Under the pieces are notes generated by a model. That model worked only from the letters and a program-made list of their open reading frames with translations, had not been told where the DNA came from and ran no database searches. Of a stretch of DNA of 52,761 nt, positions 17,062 to 24,141 are shown piece by piece. This stretch comes from Collinsella aerofaciens (GTDB lineage Bacteria > Actinomycetota > Coriobacteriia > Coriobacteriales > Coriobacteriaceae). The position numbers and the translations under genes were made by a program. The DNA is taken from the NCBI RefSeq assembly GCF_901212495.1, contig NZ_CAAKNY010000076.1, forward strand, positions 1 through 52,761, written 5' to 3'. Within the stretch, counting starts at the first letter, position 1. The number at the start of each line of letters is the position of its first letter.

Positions 17062-18350
17062 TGGCTCGGTTTCCCCTCGTTCCTACGGCCCCTGAGCCCG
17101 AACGTGCCGTTCTTGTCGGAGTTGAGTGGCGCGATAACGCCTGGCCGCTCGACCGTTCGCTTGACGAGCTTGAGCGCCTGGCCCATACGGCTGGCGCCCA
17201 GTGCGTGGCGCGTTTGTCGCAGCGTCTTGTTAAGCCGTATCCAACATCGTTTATTGGCTCCGGTAAGGTCGAGGAGCTTTGCGGGCTCGTTCATCGTATG
17301 GATGCCGATGTCGTTATCTTCGACGACGATTTAACGCCCTCGCAGCAGTCTTATCTGGAGAAAGCCGTGGGCGAACCGGTTAAGATTATCGACCGTACGG
17401 CCTTGATTCTCGATATCTTTGGCCTGCACGCTCAGACCCGTGAGGGCCGCCTGCAGGTGCAGCTGGCGCAGCTGCAGTATCTGTTGCCTCGCTTGCGCGG
17501 TATGTGGAGCCATCTTGCTAAAGAGCAGACACGCGGTGGCATTGGTTCGCGCTTTGGCCAGGGCGAAAGCCAGCTCGAGGTTGACCGACGTTTGATTCGC
17601 AACAAGATTGCCGCGCTTCGTCGCGAGCTTTATCAGGTTGAACAGTGTCGCGATGTCCAGTCAAAGAGCCGTATCGAGTCGCCGGCGTTTCGCGTTGCCT
17701 TAGCCGGTTATACCAATGCCGGTAAGTCGACGCTGCTCAATCGCCTGACCGGTTCGACGGTGCTTTCACAGGACAAATTATTTGCCACGCTCGATCCGAC
17801 GACGCGCTCGTATCGCTTGCCCGGCGGTCGTGGTATGACCATTACCGATACCGTTGGCTTTATTCAAAAGCTACCGCATGGTCTCGTTGATGCCTTTAAG
17901 TCTACGCTATCTGAGGTCCTTGGTGCCGACCTGATCCTTAAAGTTGTGGATGCCTCTGACGAGGACTACGAGCGCCAGCTCGAGGCAGTCGATCGTGTTC
18001 TTGACGAGATCGGTGCCGGCGAGCGTTTGACGCTTACGGTGTTCAATAAAATCGACCTACTCGATAGCGTCGATCGATTGAGTTTCCATCGTCGGTATCC
18101 CGAGGCCGTGCTGTTCTCGGCCCAGACGAGCGAGGGACTCGACGATCTCGTCGACCGTATTGCTCGTGAGGCCGCTGCCACCGACGTGTTGCTCTCCGCT
18201 GATATTCCGTATCGCGAGGGCGCCCTTATCACCTTGGTGCATGAGCAGGGAACCCTTCTGCATGAGGAATATCTTGAGGACGGCGTTCGCATTGTGGCGA
18301 AGTTGCCGGCCCGAATCGCCCCGCGTTTTGAGCGCTATCGTACGGAATAA
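17061..18350 (+). CDS. hflX: GTPase HflX
   Basis: Ribosome-associated GTPase that splits stalled or heat-inactivated 70S ribosomes. The 429-residue protein has the N-terminal HflX domain with SFIGSGKVEEL, the Gly-rich/coiled segment (HLAKEQTRGGIGSRFGQGESQLE) and a TRAFAC G domain: G1 GYTNAGKST near 216-224, G3 DTVGF, and G4 NKID near 330. It is coupled to miaA by a one-base start/stop overlap. The 3' end overlaps the opposite-strand DUF1624 gene by 16 nt tail to tail, leaving no room for a separate terminator. Confidence 0.95.
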   Translation: MARFPLVPTAPEPERAVLVGVEWRDNAWPLDRSLDELERLAHTAGAQCVARLSQRLVKPYPTSFIGSGKVEELCGLVHRMDADVVIFDDDLTPSQQSYLEKAVGEPVKIIDRTALILDIFGLHAQTREGRLQVQLAQLQYLLPRLRGMWSHLAKEQTRGGIGSRFGQGESQLEVDRRLIRNKIAALRRELYQVEQCRDVQSKSRIESPAFRVALAGYTNAGKSTLLNRLTGSTVLSQDKLFATLDPTTRSYRLPGGRGMTITDTVGFIQKLPHGLVDAFKSTLSEVLGADLILKVVDASDEDYERQLEAVDRVLDEIGAGERLTLTVFNKIDLLDSVDRLSFHRRYPEAVLFSAQTSEGLDDLVDRIAREAAATDVLLSADIPYREGALITLVHEQGTLLHEEYLEDGVRIVAKLPARIAPRFERYRTE

Positions 18351-19039
18351 GCGAGTTCTAGCACGCCTAGAATGACAGGCTGATGGAACAGGTAGAACGG
18401 TAAGGCGTGCCGACCGAGGACTGTGAGCGCCGGGATGGGATTGGCGTATGCCCATGCTGGCGCTTCGAGGCTTGATTCTTGTGCTGCCTGGGCAGCGCAA
18501 AAGCCGGTAAGGTACATAAAGACAAACGGAATGAGCGGATAGTAGTCTCCCGAAACAAAACCCGGGCTCGGGAATCCAAGCCATGCCAGGTAGGGGAGTG
18601 GGTAGATCGCTTTTGGAATGCCCCAGGTTAGGGCAAAAAGAACAAGGCACGCTGCAATGCCCCACGAGCCCGGTATTTTTTGGAGTACCGGACGGGTGAG
18701 TGCAACTACCGCCGTGCATGCTGCCATGCAATAAACGATGCCAAAGTTTACCGACTCGTCGACTGATACCAGTGTAGTTGCAATCCATACAATCAAGGCT
18801 GCGGCGGCGTATTTGAGGGTGCGCTTAACGTTATTGCGCGAGAGCGTGCACATCCAACCGGCGATAAATAAAAATACCCAGCTGATGCTAGCGCGCCAGA
18901 TATCCTGGAAAACCGTTTCGGTAAACCATGGCATATCCCATCCATATAGGTAGGCCAAATCGTAGCAGGTGTGAAAACCTGCCATCGATAGCATCGTAAA
19001 CCCTCGGACGGTATCAAATATGGTGATGCGATTTTGCAT
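18335..19039 (-). CDS. DUF1624 / HGSNAT-like membrane acyltransferase
   Basis: 234-residue polytopic membrane protein. The N-terminal DTVRGFTMLSMAGFHTCYDLAYLYG is the conserved start of the DUF1624 (heparan-alpha-glucosaminide N-acetyltransferase catalytic) family, including the histidine of the H-x3-YDL motif. Roughly seven hydrophobic segments follow, and it ends with LGRHALPFYLFHQPVIL, also typical. The family acylates sugars at the membrane in characterised members; the substrate here is unknown. Its ATG at 19039 overlaps the lexA stop (TAATG on the minus strand), so it is translationally coupled to the SOS repressor gene. Its presence in a LexA-controlled operon is the odd point. Confidence 0.82.
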   Translation of the reverse strand: MQNRITIFDTVRGFTMLSMAGFHTCYDLAYLYGWDMPWFTETVFQDIWRASISWVFLFIAGWMCTLSRNNVKRTLKYAAAALIVWIATTLVSVDESVNFGIVYCMAACTAVVALTRPVLQKIPGSWGIAACLVLFALTWGIPKAIYPLPYLAWLGFPSPGFVSGDYYPLIPFVFMYLTGFCAAQAAQESSLEAPAWAYANPIPALTVLGRHALPFYLFHQPVILGVLELAYSVR

Positions 19040-19683
19040 TACGAGAACCGGCGCATTAAACCGACAACCTTACCCAAAATAACGGGGTTCGTCGCATAGA
19101 TGGGCTCCATAGTGTCGTTCTCGGGCTGCAAGCGCACACGCCCCTGCTCCTTGTAGAACGTCTTGACGGTCGCCGAGCCATCGATCATAGCCACGACGAT
19201 TTCGCCGTTCATGGCGCTCTTTTGCTCGCGAACGATAATGTAGTCACCGTTGTAGATGCCGACATTGATCATGGAGCTGCCGTGCACCTCAAGGATAAAG
19301 GAGCCCTGGTCTGTGGCGATTTCGGTCGGGATGGTAAAGGTGTCCTCGATATTTTGCTCGGCCAGAATGGGAATCCCAGCCGCGACGCGACCGACGAGCG
19401 GCAGCGAGACCGTTCCGCGGGGTGCCGTGGGTTCATCGGATTTGGAAATCGAGACGGAGGATCCGTCCTCATCAAAGAGCTCTAGGGCGCGAGGCTTGGT
19501 GGAATCGCGCTTGAGCAGGCCTCGAGCCTCCAGGGCAGAGAGATGAGCATGCACCGTGCTGGGGGAGGAGAGGCCTACGGCCGATGCCATCTCGCGCACA
19601 CTGGGCGGATAGCCCTTCTCTTGCTGATATTCCTTGATGAAGTCGTAAATCTGCTGCTGACGCTTGGTAATTTTGCGAGCCAT
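19039..19683 (-). CDS. lexA: SOS repressor LexA
   Basis: Transcriptional repressor of the SOS regulon that self-cleaves when bound to RecA filaments. The 214-residue protein starts MARKITKRQQQIYDFIKEY, with the winged-helix recognition region PSVREMASAVGLSSPSTVHAHL. Ala-Gly cleavage site VAAGIPILAE is followed by the catalytic serine in EVHGSSMINVGIYNGD and the lysine in GSATVKTFYKEQ. I chose ATG 19683 because the family begins there and GAGAGGAT lies just upstream; a longer frame opening at 19788 would run through the LexA boxes. Three LexA boxes at 19707-19776 indicate autoregulation. A DUF1624 membrane gene is coupled downstream. Confidence 0.97.
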   Translation of the reverse strand: MARKITKRQQQIYDFIKEYQQEKGYPPSVREMASAVGLSSPSTVHAHLSALEARGLLKRDSTKPRALELFDEDGSSVSISKSDEPTAPRGTVSLPLVGRVAAGIPILAEQNIEDTFTIPTEIATDQGSFILEVHGSSMINVGIYNGDYIIVREQKSAMNGEIVVAMIDGSATVKTFYKEQGRVRLQPENDTMEPIYATNPVILGKVVGLMRRFS

Positions 19684-19706
19684 CAGGGGATCCTCTCTAC
19701 CAATGT

Positions 19707-19720
19707 CAAACAAATGTTCG
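19707..19720. promoter_or_regulatory. LexA box 1 (lexA-proximal)
   Basis: Read on the minus strand this is CGAACATTTGTTTG, fitting CGAAC-N4-GTTYG with one weakened base. It lies 24 bp from the lexA start codon. Confidence 0.75.
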
Positions 19721-19728
19721 ATTATTGC

Positions 19729-19756
19729 TTGACAGGAACAACTGTTCGCAGATAAT
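19729..19756 (+). promoter_or_regulatory. Promoter of the LysM gene
   Basis: TTGACA at 19729-19734 and GATAAT at 19751-19756 with a 16-bp spacer. LexA box 2 (19735-19748) fills the spacer, the same arrangement as in recA. Confidence 0.8.
19735..19748. promoter_or_regulatory. LexA box 2
   Basis: GGAACAACTGTTCG has the perfect inner GAAC-N4-GTTC palindrome and sits between the -35 and -10 of the LysM gene promoter. Confidence 0.85.
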
Positions 19757-19762
19757 AATAAC

Positions 19763-19776
19763 CGAACATTCGTTCT
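19763..19776. promoter_or_regulatory. LexA box 3
   Basis: CGAACATTCGTTCT matches CGAAC-N4-GTTC. It lies just downstream of the LysM -10 box and could control both divergent genes. Confidence 0.8.
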
Positions 19777-19843
19777 CGCGCTAGACATTTTTGTCCGCGC
19801 GGCTTGATAAAACTGTTCTCAGCAAAACACGCGAGAGGAGAAC

Positions 19844-20296
19844 ATGATGAACGCAACGGATATGGTCCAGGGAAACCTCGCCCTTAAGCTCGAGACGCCT
19901 GCGGCGCCGGCTTTCACGGTTGTCAAAGGCGGCCGATCTGGTTTCCAAACGCTGCCTGGTAAGCCCGTCCGCAGCCAGCGTGTCGCCACGACTTCGGCCC
20001 CCGCTGCTCTGAAGGTCTCGACGATTGTCGCTCTTGCCGTTGCGCTCACGCTCTTCTTTGTACTTGCTACCTCGATCTTCAGCGCTCGTCACGCCGCATA
20101 TGCCGAGTCGGTATCCAACGTTACCTACGAGACCGTTCGTGTTCAGTCTGGCGATTCCTTGTGGTCGCTTGCCCAGGAGCATCCTATTGAGGGTCTTTCC
20201 ACACAGGAGACCTCTGATATGATCCGCGACGTCAATCATCTGGAGCATGGCTCGCTCGATGCCGGTGCGCATCTTAAAGTTCCCGCACGTTCCTAA
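19844..20296 (+). CDS. LysM membrane protein, SOS division-inhibitor candidate (YneA/DivS-like)
   Basis: 150-residue protein: a cytoplasmic N-terminus of about 55 residues, one membrane helix (VALAVALTLFFVLATSIF, about 60-80), then an extracytoplasmic LysM domain (VRVQSGDSLWSLAQEHP to HLKVP, about 100-147). GAGAGGAG at 19833-19840 precedes ATG 19844; a second ATG follows immediately. It is divergent from lexA behind a promoter whose spacer is a LexA box. The same gene triplet (lexA, LysM protein, nrdR) occurs in mycobacteria (Rv2720-Rv2719c-Rv2718c), and YneA in Bacillus and DivS in Corynebacterium are SOS-induced division blockers beside lexA. The family and promoter are seen; the division-arrest role is inferred. 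The protein is longer at the N-terminus than YneA. Confidence 0.85.
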   Translation: MMNATDMVQGNLALKLETPAAPAFTVVKGGRSGFQTLPGKPVRSQRVATTSAPAALKVSTIVALAVALTLFFVLATSIFSARHAAYAESVSNVTYETVRVQSGDSLWSLAQEHPIEGLSTQETSDMIRDVNHLEHGSLDAGAHLKVPARS

Positions 20297-20310
20297 GATT
20301 TAAGTACCGT

Positions 20311-20352
20311 CGCATGGTACCCTTGTAATCGTTTTAGAGGAGGTACCATGCG
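20311..20352 (+). promoter_or_regulatory. Hairpin covering the nrdR start codon
   Basis: CGCATGGTACC at 20311-20321 is perfectly complementary to GGTACCATGCG at 20342-20352. The right arm contains the nrdR ATG (20348-20350) and the 20-nt loop carries most of the Shine-Dalgarno (AGAGGAGG, 20336-20343). Folding would hide the start codon. Confidence 0.6.
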
Positions 20353-20791
20353 CTGTCCCAAATGCGGTAAGGCACATACCCGCGTCGTTGATTCCCGCAT
20401 GCAGGAATCTAATAACACCATCAAGCGCCGTCGCGAATGCTGCTCGTGCAATTATCGCTTTACGACATTTGAGCGTTGTGAAGACCCTATCGAGGTCATT
20501 AAGTCAGACGGAACCAAGCAACGGTTCGATCGCAATAAGCTGCTGGTCGGTTTGATGCGCGCCACGATCAAGCGTGATATCGACACTAAAAAGCTCAATG
20601 AGATCATTGACGATATAGAGGTCGAGCTTCGCTCTCGTACACTCACGGCCGTTACGTCTCATGAGCTGGGCGATATGGTTCTTAAGCGGTTGGCCAAGAT
20701 CGATAAAGTGGCCTACATCCGCTTTGCCTCGGTCTATCGCGATTTCAAAGATGTCGATGAGTTTCTGCAAGAGCTCGACAAGCTAAGGTGA
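20348..20791 (+). CDS. nrdR: Transcriptional repressor NrdR
   Basis: Zinc-ribbon and ATP-cone repressor of ribonucleotide reductase operons; it senses the ATP/dATP state. The 147-residue protein has the ribbon CPKCG (Cys3, Cys6) and [12 protein letters not shown], then an ATP-cone from [15 protein letters not shown] to about residue 135 with [21 protein letters not shown] precedes ATG 20348, but the start codon lies in a perfect 11-bp hairpin arm. Only 51 nt separate it from the LysM gene, so read-through from the SOS promoter is likely. dut follows after 4 nt, linking dNTP-pool control genes to SOS. Confidence 0.95.
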   Translation: MRCPKCGKAHTRVVDSRMQESNNTIKRRRECCSCNYRFTTFERCEDPIEVIKSDGTKQRFDRNKLLVGLMRATIKRDIDTKKLNEIIDDIEVELRSRTLTAVTSHELGDMVLKRLAKIDKVAYIRFASVYRDFKDVDEFLQELDKLR

Positions 20792-20795
20792 TTTC

Positions 20796-21239
20796 ATGTC
20801 CAACATTACCGTTAACATTAAGCGTCTCGACCCAGCCGTCGAGCTTCCCAAATACGCCCATCCTACGGATGCCGGCCTTGATCTCCGCGCCAACGAAGAC
20901 TGCACCCTCAAACCCTTTGAGCGACGTTTGGTCTCCACGGGCCTAGCTATCGCCCTGCCCGACGGCTACGCCGGCTTCGTCCAGCCCCGCAGCGGCCTGG
21001 CCATTAAGCAGGGCCTGTCTATAGTCAACACGCCCGGTCTCATCGATGCTCACTATCGAGGAGAGCTCAAAGTCATCCTCATTAACCTAGACCCTACGAA
21101 CGACATCCAAATCAACAAAGGCGACCGCATCGCCCAACTTGTCATCCAAGAAGTCCCCACGGTCAACCTCGTAGAAGTAGAAGAACTAGACGAAACCGAC
21201 CGAGGCAAAGGAGGCTTCGGCTCCAGCGGCGTAGCTTAG
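20796..21239 (+). CDS. dut: Deoxyuridine 5'-triphosphate nucleotidohydrolase
   Basis: Trimeric dUTPase that hydrolyses dUTP to dUMP and pyrophosphate, preventing uracil incorporation and feeding dTMP synthesis. All five family motifs are visible in 147 residues: [41 protein letters not shown] and [10 protein letters not shown]. It begins 4 nt after nrdR with AAGGTGA upstream. Oddity: from about 21050 to the stop, the codons shift towards A-ending forms (GTA, GAA, CTA, CGA, GGA, AAA), unlike neighbouring genes. The hairpin cluster begins 16 nt past its stop. Confidence 0.96.
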   Translation: MSNITVNIKRLDPAVELPKYAHPTDAGLDLRANEDCTLKPFERRLVSTGLAIALPDGYAGFVQPRSGLAIKQGLSIVNTPGLIDAHYRGELKVILINLDPTNDIQINKGDRIAQLVIQEVPTVNLVEVEELDETDRGKGGFGSSGVA

Positions 21240-21255
21240 GGGCGCTCGTATCTCT

Positions 21256-21353
21256 CCCGGCCGTCTCTCACACATATCATTCCATGCTCAAACATTCTCG
21301 CTTCGCTCGCTGCGAAACTGCGCGTGGAACGATATGTGTGAGAGACGGCCGGG
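21256..21353. repeat. Large hairpin element A with conserved loop
   Basis: A 29-nt arm at 21256-21284 pairs with 21325-21353 with a single mismatch. The 40-nt loop (21285-21324) begins TGCTCAAACATTCTCGC and ends GCGAAACTGCGCG. This loop is nearly the reverse complement of the loop of element B although the stems are unrelated. It could act as a bidirectional terminator or be a small mobile/replicating element. Confidence 0.85.
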
Positions 21354-21384
21354 CGGCTACTCGCTTGAAAAAATAATTACATTC

Positions 21385-21435
21385 TAGTAAGCCAATGCGA
21401 CAAAGAAACAATCCCTTTGTCGCATTGGCCTACTA
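21385..21435. terminator. 21-bp hairpin between elements A and B
   Basis: Arms 21385-21405 and 21415-21435 (core GCCAATGCGACAAAG and its complement) form a 21-bp stem with one mismatch and a 9-nt loop AAACAATCC. There is no long T-run on either side. It may be a transcription terminator for dut or the opposing gene. Confidence 0.6.
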
Positions 21436-21511
21436 CATTTAGATTTTCCAGTTTCATCTTTGCAGGTTCTAGTGGTGGGGAATCTGGTATAGCTGCTAGT
21501 ACGTAAACGCA

Positions 21512-21615
21512 GCTTTCCCGTGGGAGGCCCCTATATATCGTCCCACGCGCAGTTTCGCAGCGCAGCGAGAATGTTTGAGCATGGGATGATATATAGGGGC
21601 CTCCCACGGGAAAGC
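21512..21615. repeat. Large hairpin element B with conserved loop (inverted relative to A)
   Basis: A 34-nt arm at 21512-21545 pairs with 21582-21615 with one mismatch. The 36-nt loop (21546-21581) reads CGCGCAGTTTCGCAGCG then CAGCGAGAATGTTTGAGCA, close to the reverse complement of the element A loop. The stem sequence (starting GCTTTCCCGTGGGAGG) shares nothing obvious with that of A except the CCA/TGG next to the loop. Confidence 0.85.
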
Positions 21616-21628
21616 GGGCATTAAGACG

Positions 21629-22930
21629 CTAGCGGATATGCGCGGGTTTTCCGCCCCAGTAAAAGCGGCAGAAGGCTCGTTTGCGTTTTTGTGGTTTTCC
21701 GACGAGTTCCATGGTTGCGATGGCAATGTCTTCGGCTGCGCGTGGTCGGCGCAACACTTCGCCATTGATGAGCAATGCCTTGAGCGACTCCGGATGATCG
21801 TGGAGATGGCGCAACGTCACGATGAGCTCTCGTGCCGTGGTGACGTGCATGCTGGCGCCCATGCCGGTGAGCATCGTGGTGTTGGCCTTTTCCTGGCCAT
21901 AGGACTTGCCCAGCAGGATCATCGGCAGATGTGCGCATAGGCACTCGGTGACCGTGAGTCCGCCCGATTTGAGGATTGCCAAGTCGCAGCCGTGCATGAG
22001 GGCCGCCATGTCGTCGACATAGTCCAACACCGTGACGTTCTCGAGCTTCATGGCATCGAAGAGCGTCTTCAGCCGGGTGGCATACTCCAGGTCTTTGCCA
22101 GGCAGAAAGACAAAGTGCATGTCTTCGAAGCTGCGCAGGAAGGGGAGTGTGTGGTCCATCGCCGCGCGAAAGCGGACGTAAGGCTGAGGCAAGCTGGCAC
22201 CGGCCATTACCAGAACGACGGTCTTGTCAGTGGGGAGGTTGAACTTGGCTAGTTCTTCCTCGCGATTGTAGTCCGTGTCGAATCCGGCGCGAATAGGAAT
22301 GCCGGTAATGCGAATCTTTGCCTCGGGCACCTTGCGCGGACGCAGCGTTTCGGCCATAAATTCGTTGGCAACACAGAATAGATCGGTGTCCTTGTGGGGC
22401 CACCAGCCCTCGACTTCGTAGTCGGTCGGCACGCAGGTGACCGGATAATCGATACCCGTAATGACGCGGGCGCCCACGGCAACATTGGCTGCTGTGATGT
22501 GCGTTGCGACCACGGCTATGGGCCTGCGGCTACGAATATATTCGTTGAAGGCGGGGAACATAATTCGCGACCATGCCGTGCCGCCACCCCAGAGAAGATG
22601 TCCCGTAAGCGTATATCGCCAGGTCAGGTCGTAAATGGGGCGCGTGGCTCCCGTGAAAGAAGCCGCGGTCTTATTGCCGTCGAATGTAATACGTCCAAAA
22701 TCAAGGATATCGAGCACTTCAATCTCAACATCCTCGGGGATACCATTGGTGCCGCGGATGAGGTCGAATGCCTGCGCAATCGCATTTGCGGCGGCCTTGT
22801 GGCCCGAGCCGACCGAGGCGTGCACGATGGTCACGAGAGGTTTTTGCTGAGCCAAGAGTGAGGTTTGCTTCGATTGGGGAGTGCTTTGCGTGAGCAGGGG
22901 AGCGTCATCGCTCGTCTGCGTCTGATCCAT
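21629..22930 (-). CDS. MGDG synthase-type glycosyltransferase
   Basis: GT28-like processive diacylglycerol glucosyl/galactosyltransferase family, placing sugars on diacylglycerol for glycolipid or lipoteichoic-acid anchors. The 433-residue protein has the N-terminal family motif VHASVGSGHKAAANAIAQAF (about 36-55), a central PTDYEVEGWW (the acceptor-binding side), and the donor-binding LILKSGGLTVTECLCAHLPMILL region. I use ATG 22930, which has GGGGAG just upstream; an in-frame start at 22969 lacks a ribosome site. It is divergent from trxB and convergent with dut. Exact sugar and acceptor cannot be read from sequence. Confidence 0.85.
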   Translation of the reverse strand: MDQTQTSDDAPLLTQSTPQSKQTSLLAQQKPLVTIVHASVGSGHKAAANAIAQAFDLIRGTNGIPEDVEIEVLDILDFGRITFDGNKTAASFTGATRPIYDLTWRYTLTGHLLWGGGTAWSRIMFPAFNEYIRSRRPIAVVATHITAANVAVGARVITGIDYPVTCVPTDYEVEGWWPHKDTDLFCVANEFMAETLRPRKVPEAKIRITGIPIRAGFDTDYNREEELAKFNLPTDKTVVLVMAGASLPQPYVRFRAAMDHTLPFLRSFEDMHFVFLPGKDLEYATRLKTLFDAMKLENVTVLDYVDDMAALMHGCDLAILKSGGLTVTECLCAHLPMILLGKSYGQEKANTTMLTGMGASMHVTTARELIVTLRHLHDHPESLKALLINGEVLRRPRAAEDIAIATMELVGKPQKRKRAFCRFYWGGKPAHIR

Positions 22931-23048
22931 CGATAACTCCCCTTCGACGTTGTAACACGGTTTTATCATTGTAGTGCATGAGTGTCACGTTCACGTAAAT
23001 TTGGGTATGAGCGCAAGGAATGACAACGTTTCGACGAGAGGACTCTTC

Positions 23049-23987
23049 ATGACTACCGATCAGACGATCGACGTTGCGATTATCGGCGGCGGTCCCGCGG
23101 GCTATGCTGCCGCCATTTATGCGGCGCGCGCCAACCTGACGACGACTGTCCTTGAGCAGGGCATGTCGGGCGGACAGATCACCACGACCAACGAGATCGA
23201 GAATTATCCTGGCATTCCGCTGCTGAGCGGTGCTGAACTTGGTGAGCGGTTCCAACAGCATGCTGAAGGCCTGGGGGCTCAGGTTGAATGGAGTATGGTG
23301 ACAGGCGTCGATTACGATGCCGATGCGGCTCAATTTACCATCCATCACGATATGGGCGACACAGCGGCCAAGAGCGTCATTGCGTGCATGGGCGCCACGC
23401 CGCGTCCTGCAGGTTTTGTTGGCGAGGACACGTATCGCGGTCGAGGCGTTTCGTATTGCGCGACGTGTGACGGCATGTTCTTCCGTGGCAAGCAAGTCTT
23501 TGTTATCGGAGGCGGCAATTCGGCATGCGAAGAGGCGCTGTTCCTGTCCGACATTGCCAGCAGCGTGACCATCGTGCTGCGTCGCGATCAATTCCGTGCA
23601 CCCGAAGGCGTTGTGAATAAGGTGCTTGCTAAGGACAATATTTCAGTTAGGTACCAAACTAGTATTGTTGAGCTTTCCGGTGAGGCGATGCCCACGACAA
23701 TTACCTTCAAGGACAATGCGAGCGGCAAGACGCATACTGAGGCCTTTGAACCTGGCTCGTTTGGCATTTTTGTCTTTGCCGGCACGCAACCTCATACCGA
23801 ACTTGTCGAGCATCTGGTCGATCTGGGGCCCGATGGCGGCATCCTTACCGATGAGTCCATGGCCACCCGTACACCCGGCTTATTCGCAGCCGGCGATATC
23901 CGTTCCAAGCGTTTGCGTCAGGTTGTGACCGCCGTTTCGGACGGAGCTATAGCGGCAACCAGCGCATACACTTTCTTACGCGCATAA
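23049..23987 (+). CDS. trxB: Thioredoxin reductase (NADPH, FAD)
   Basis: FAD-dependent enzyme that reduces thioredoxin. The 312-residue protein shows the FAD-binding GGGPAGYAAAIYAARA, redox-active CATCD (Cys137, Cys140), the NADPH-binding GGGNSACEEALFL and the C-terminal GLFAAGDIRSKRLRQVVTA. ATG 23049 is chosen because GAGAGGA lies just upstream and MTTDQTIDVAIIGGG fits the family; an in-frame upstream ATG at 22974 is unlikely. A strong hairpin terminator lies 40 nt after the stop. No thioredoxin gene is adjacent. Confidence 0.93.
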   Translation: MTTDQTIDVAIIGGGPAGYAAAIYAARANLTTTVLEQGMSGGQITTTNEIENYPGIPLLSGAELGERFQQHAEGLGAQVEWSMVTGVDYDADAAQFTIHHDMGDTAAKSVIACMGATPRPAGFVGEDTYRGRGVSYCATCDGMFFRGKQVFVIGGGNSACEEALFLSDIASSVTIVLRRDQFRAPEGVVNKVLAKDNISVRYQTSIVELSGEAMPTTITFKDNASGKTHTEAFEPGSFGIFVFAGTQPHTELVEHLVDLGPDGGILTDESMATRTPGLFAAGDIRSKRLRQVVTAVSDGAIAATSAYTFLRA

Positions 23988-24027
23988 GTACGATAATATA
24001 TCTTATGTAAGGTTGTTATCTTTAAAC

Positions 24028-24069
24028 AAAGTGGTTGGACGGTGCATCAATGTGCTGTCCAACCACTTT
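24028..24069 (+). terminator. trxB terminator
   Basis: Fifteen-base arms AAAGTGGTTGGACGG (24028-24042) and CTGTCCAACCACTTT (24055-24069), one G-T wobble, 12-nt loop. The plus-strand tail is TACTTA after CTTTT; A-rich upstream bases make it plausible in both directions. Confidence 0.85.
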
Positions 24070-24141
24070 TACTTAGCGGCTATGTGGTATGCAAAACTAG
24101 ATAACCTAGAATACAATATAGAAAACGAACGGAGGTCTCTT

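Larger units (their letters stand above)
21240..21628. other. Gene-free convergent junction filled with hairpins
   Basis: 389 nt between the 3' ends of dut and the glycosyltransferase gene. I see no coding potential. It contains three long inverted repeats (21256-21353, 21385-21435, 21512-21615) with short AT-rich spacers. Confidence 0.85.

Noticed and set aside
21240..21628. CRISPR array in the repeat-rich junction
   Set aside because: Repeats are three inverted structures, not direct repeats with equal spacers, and no cas gene is present anywhere in the window.
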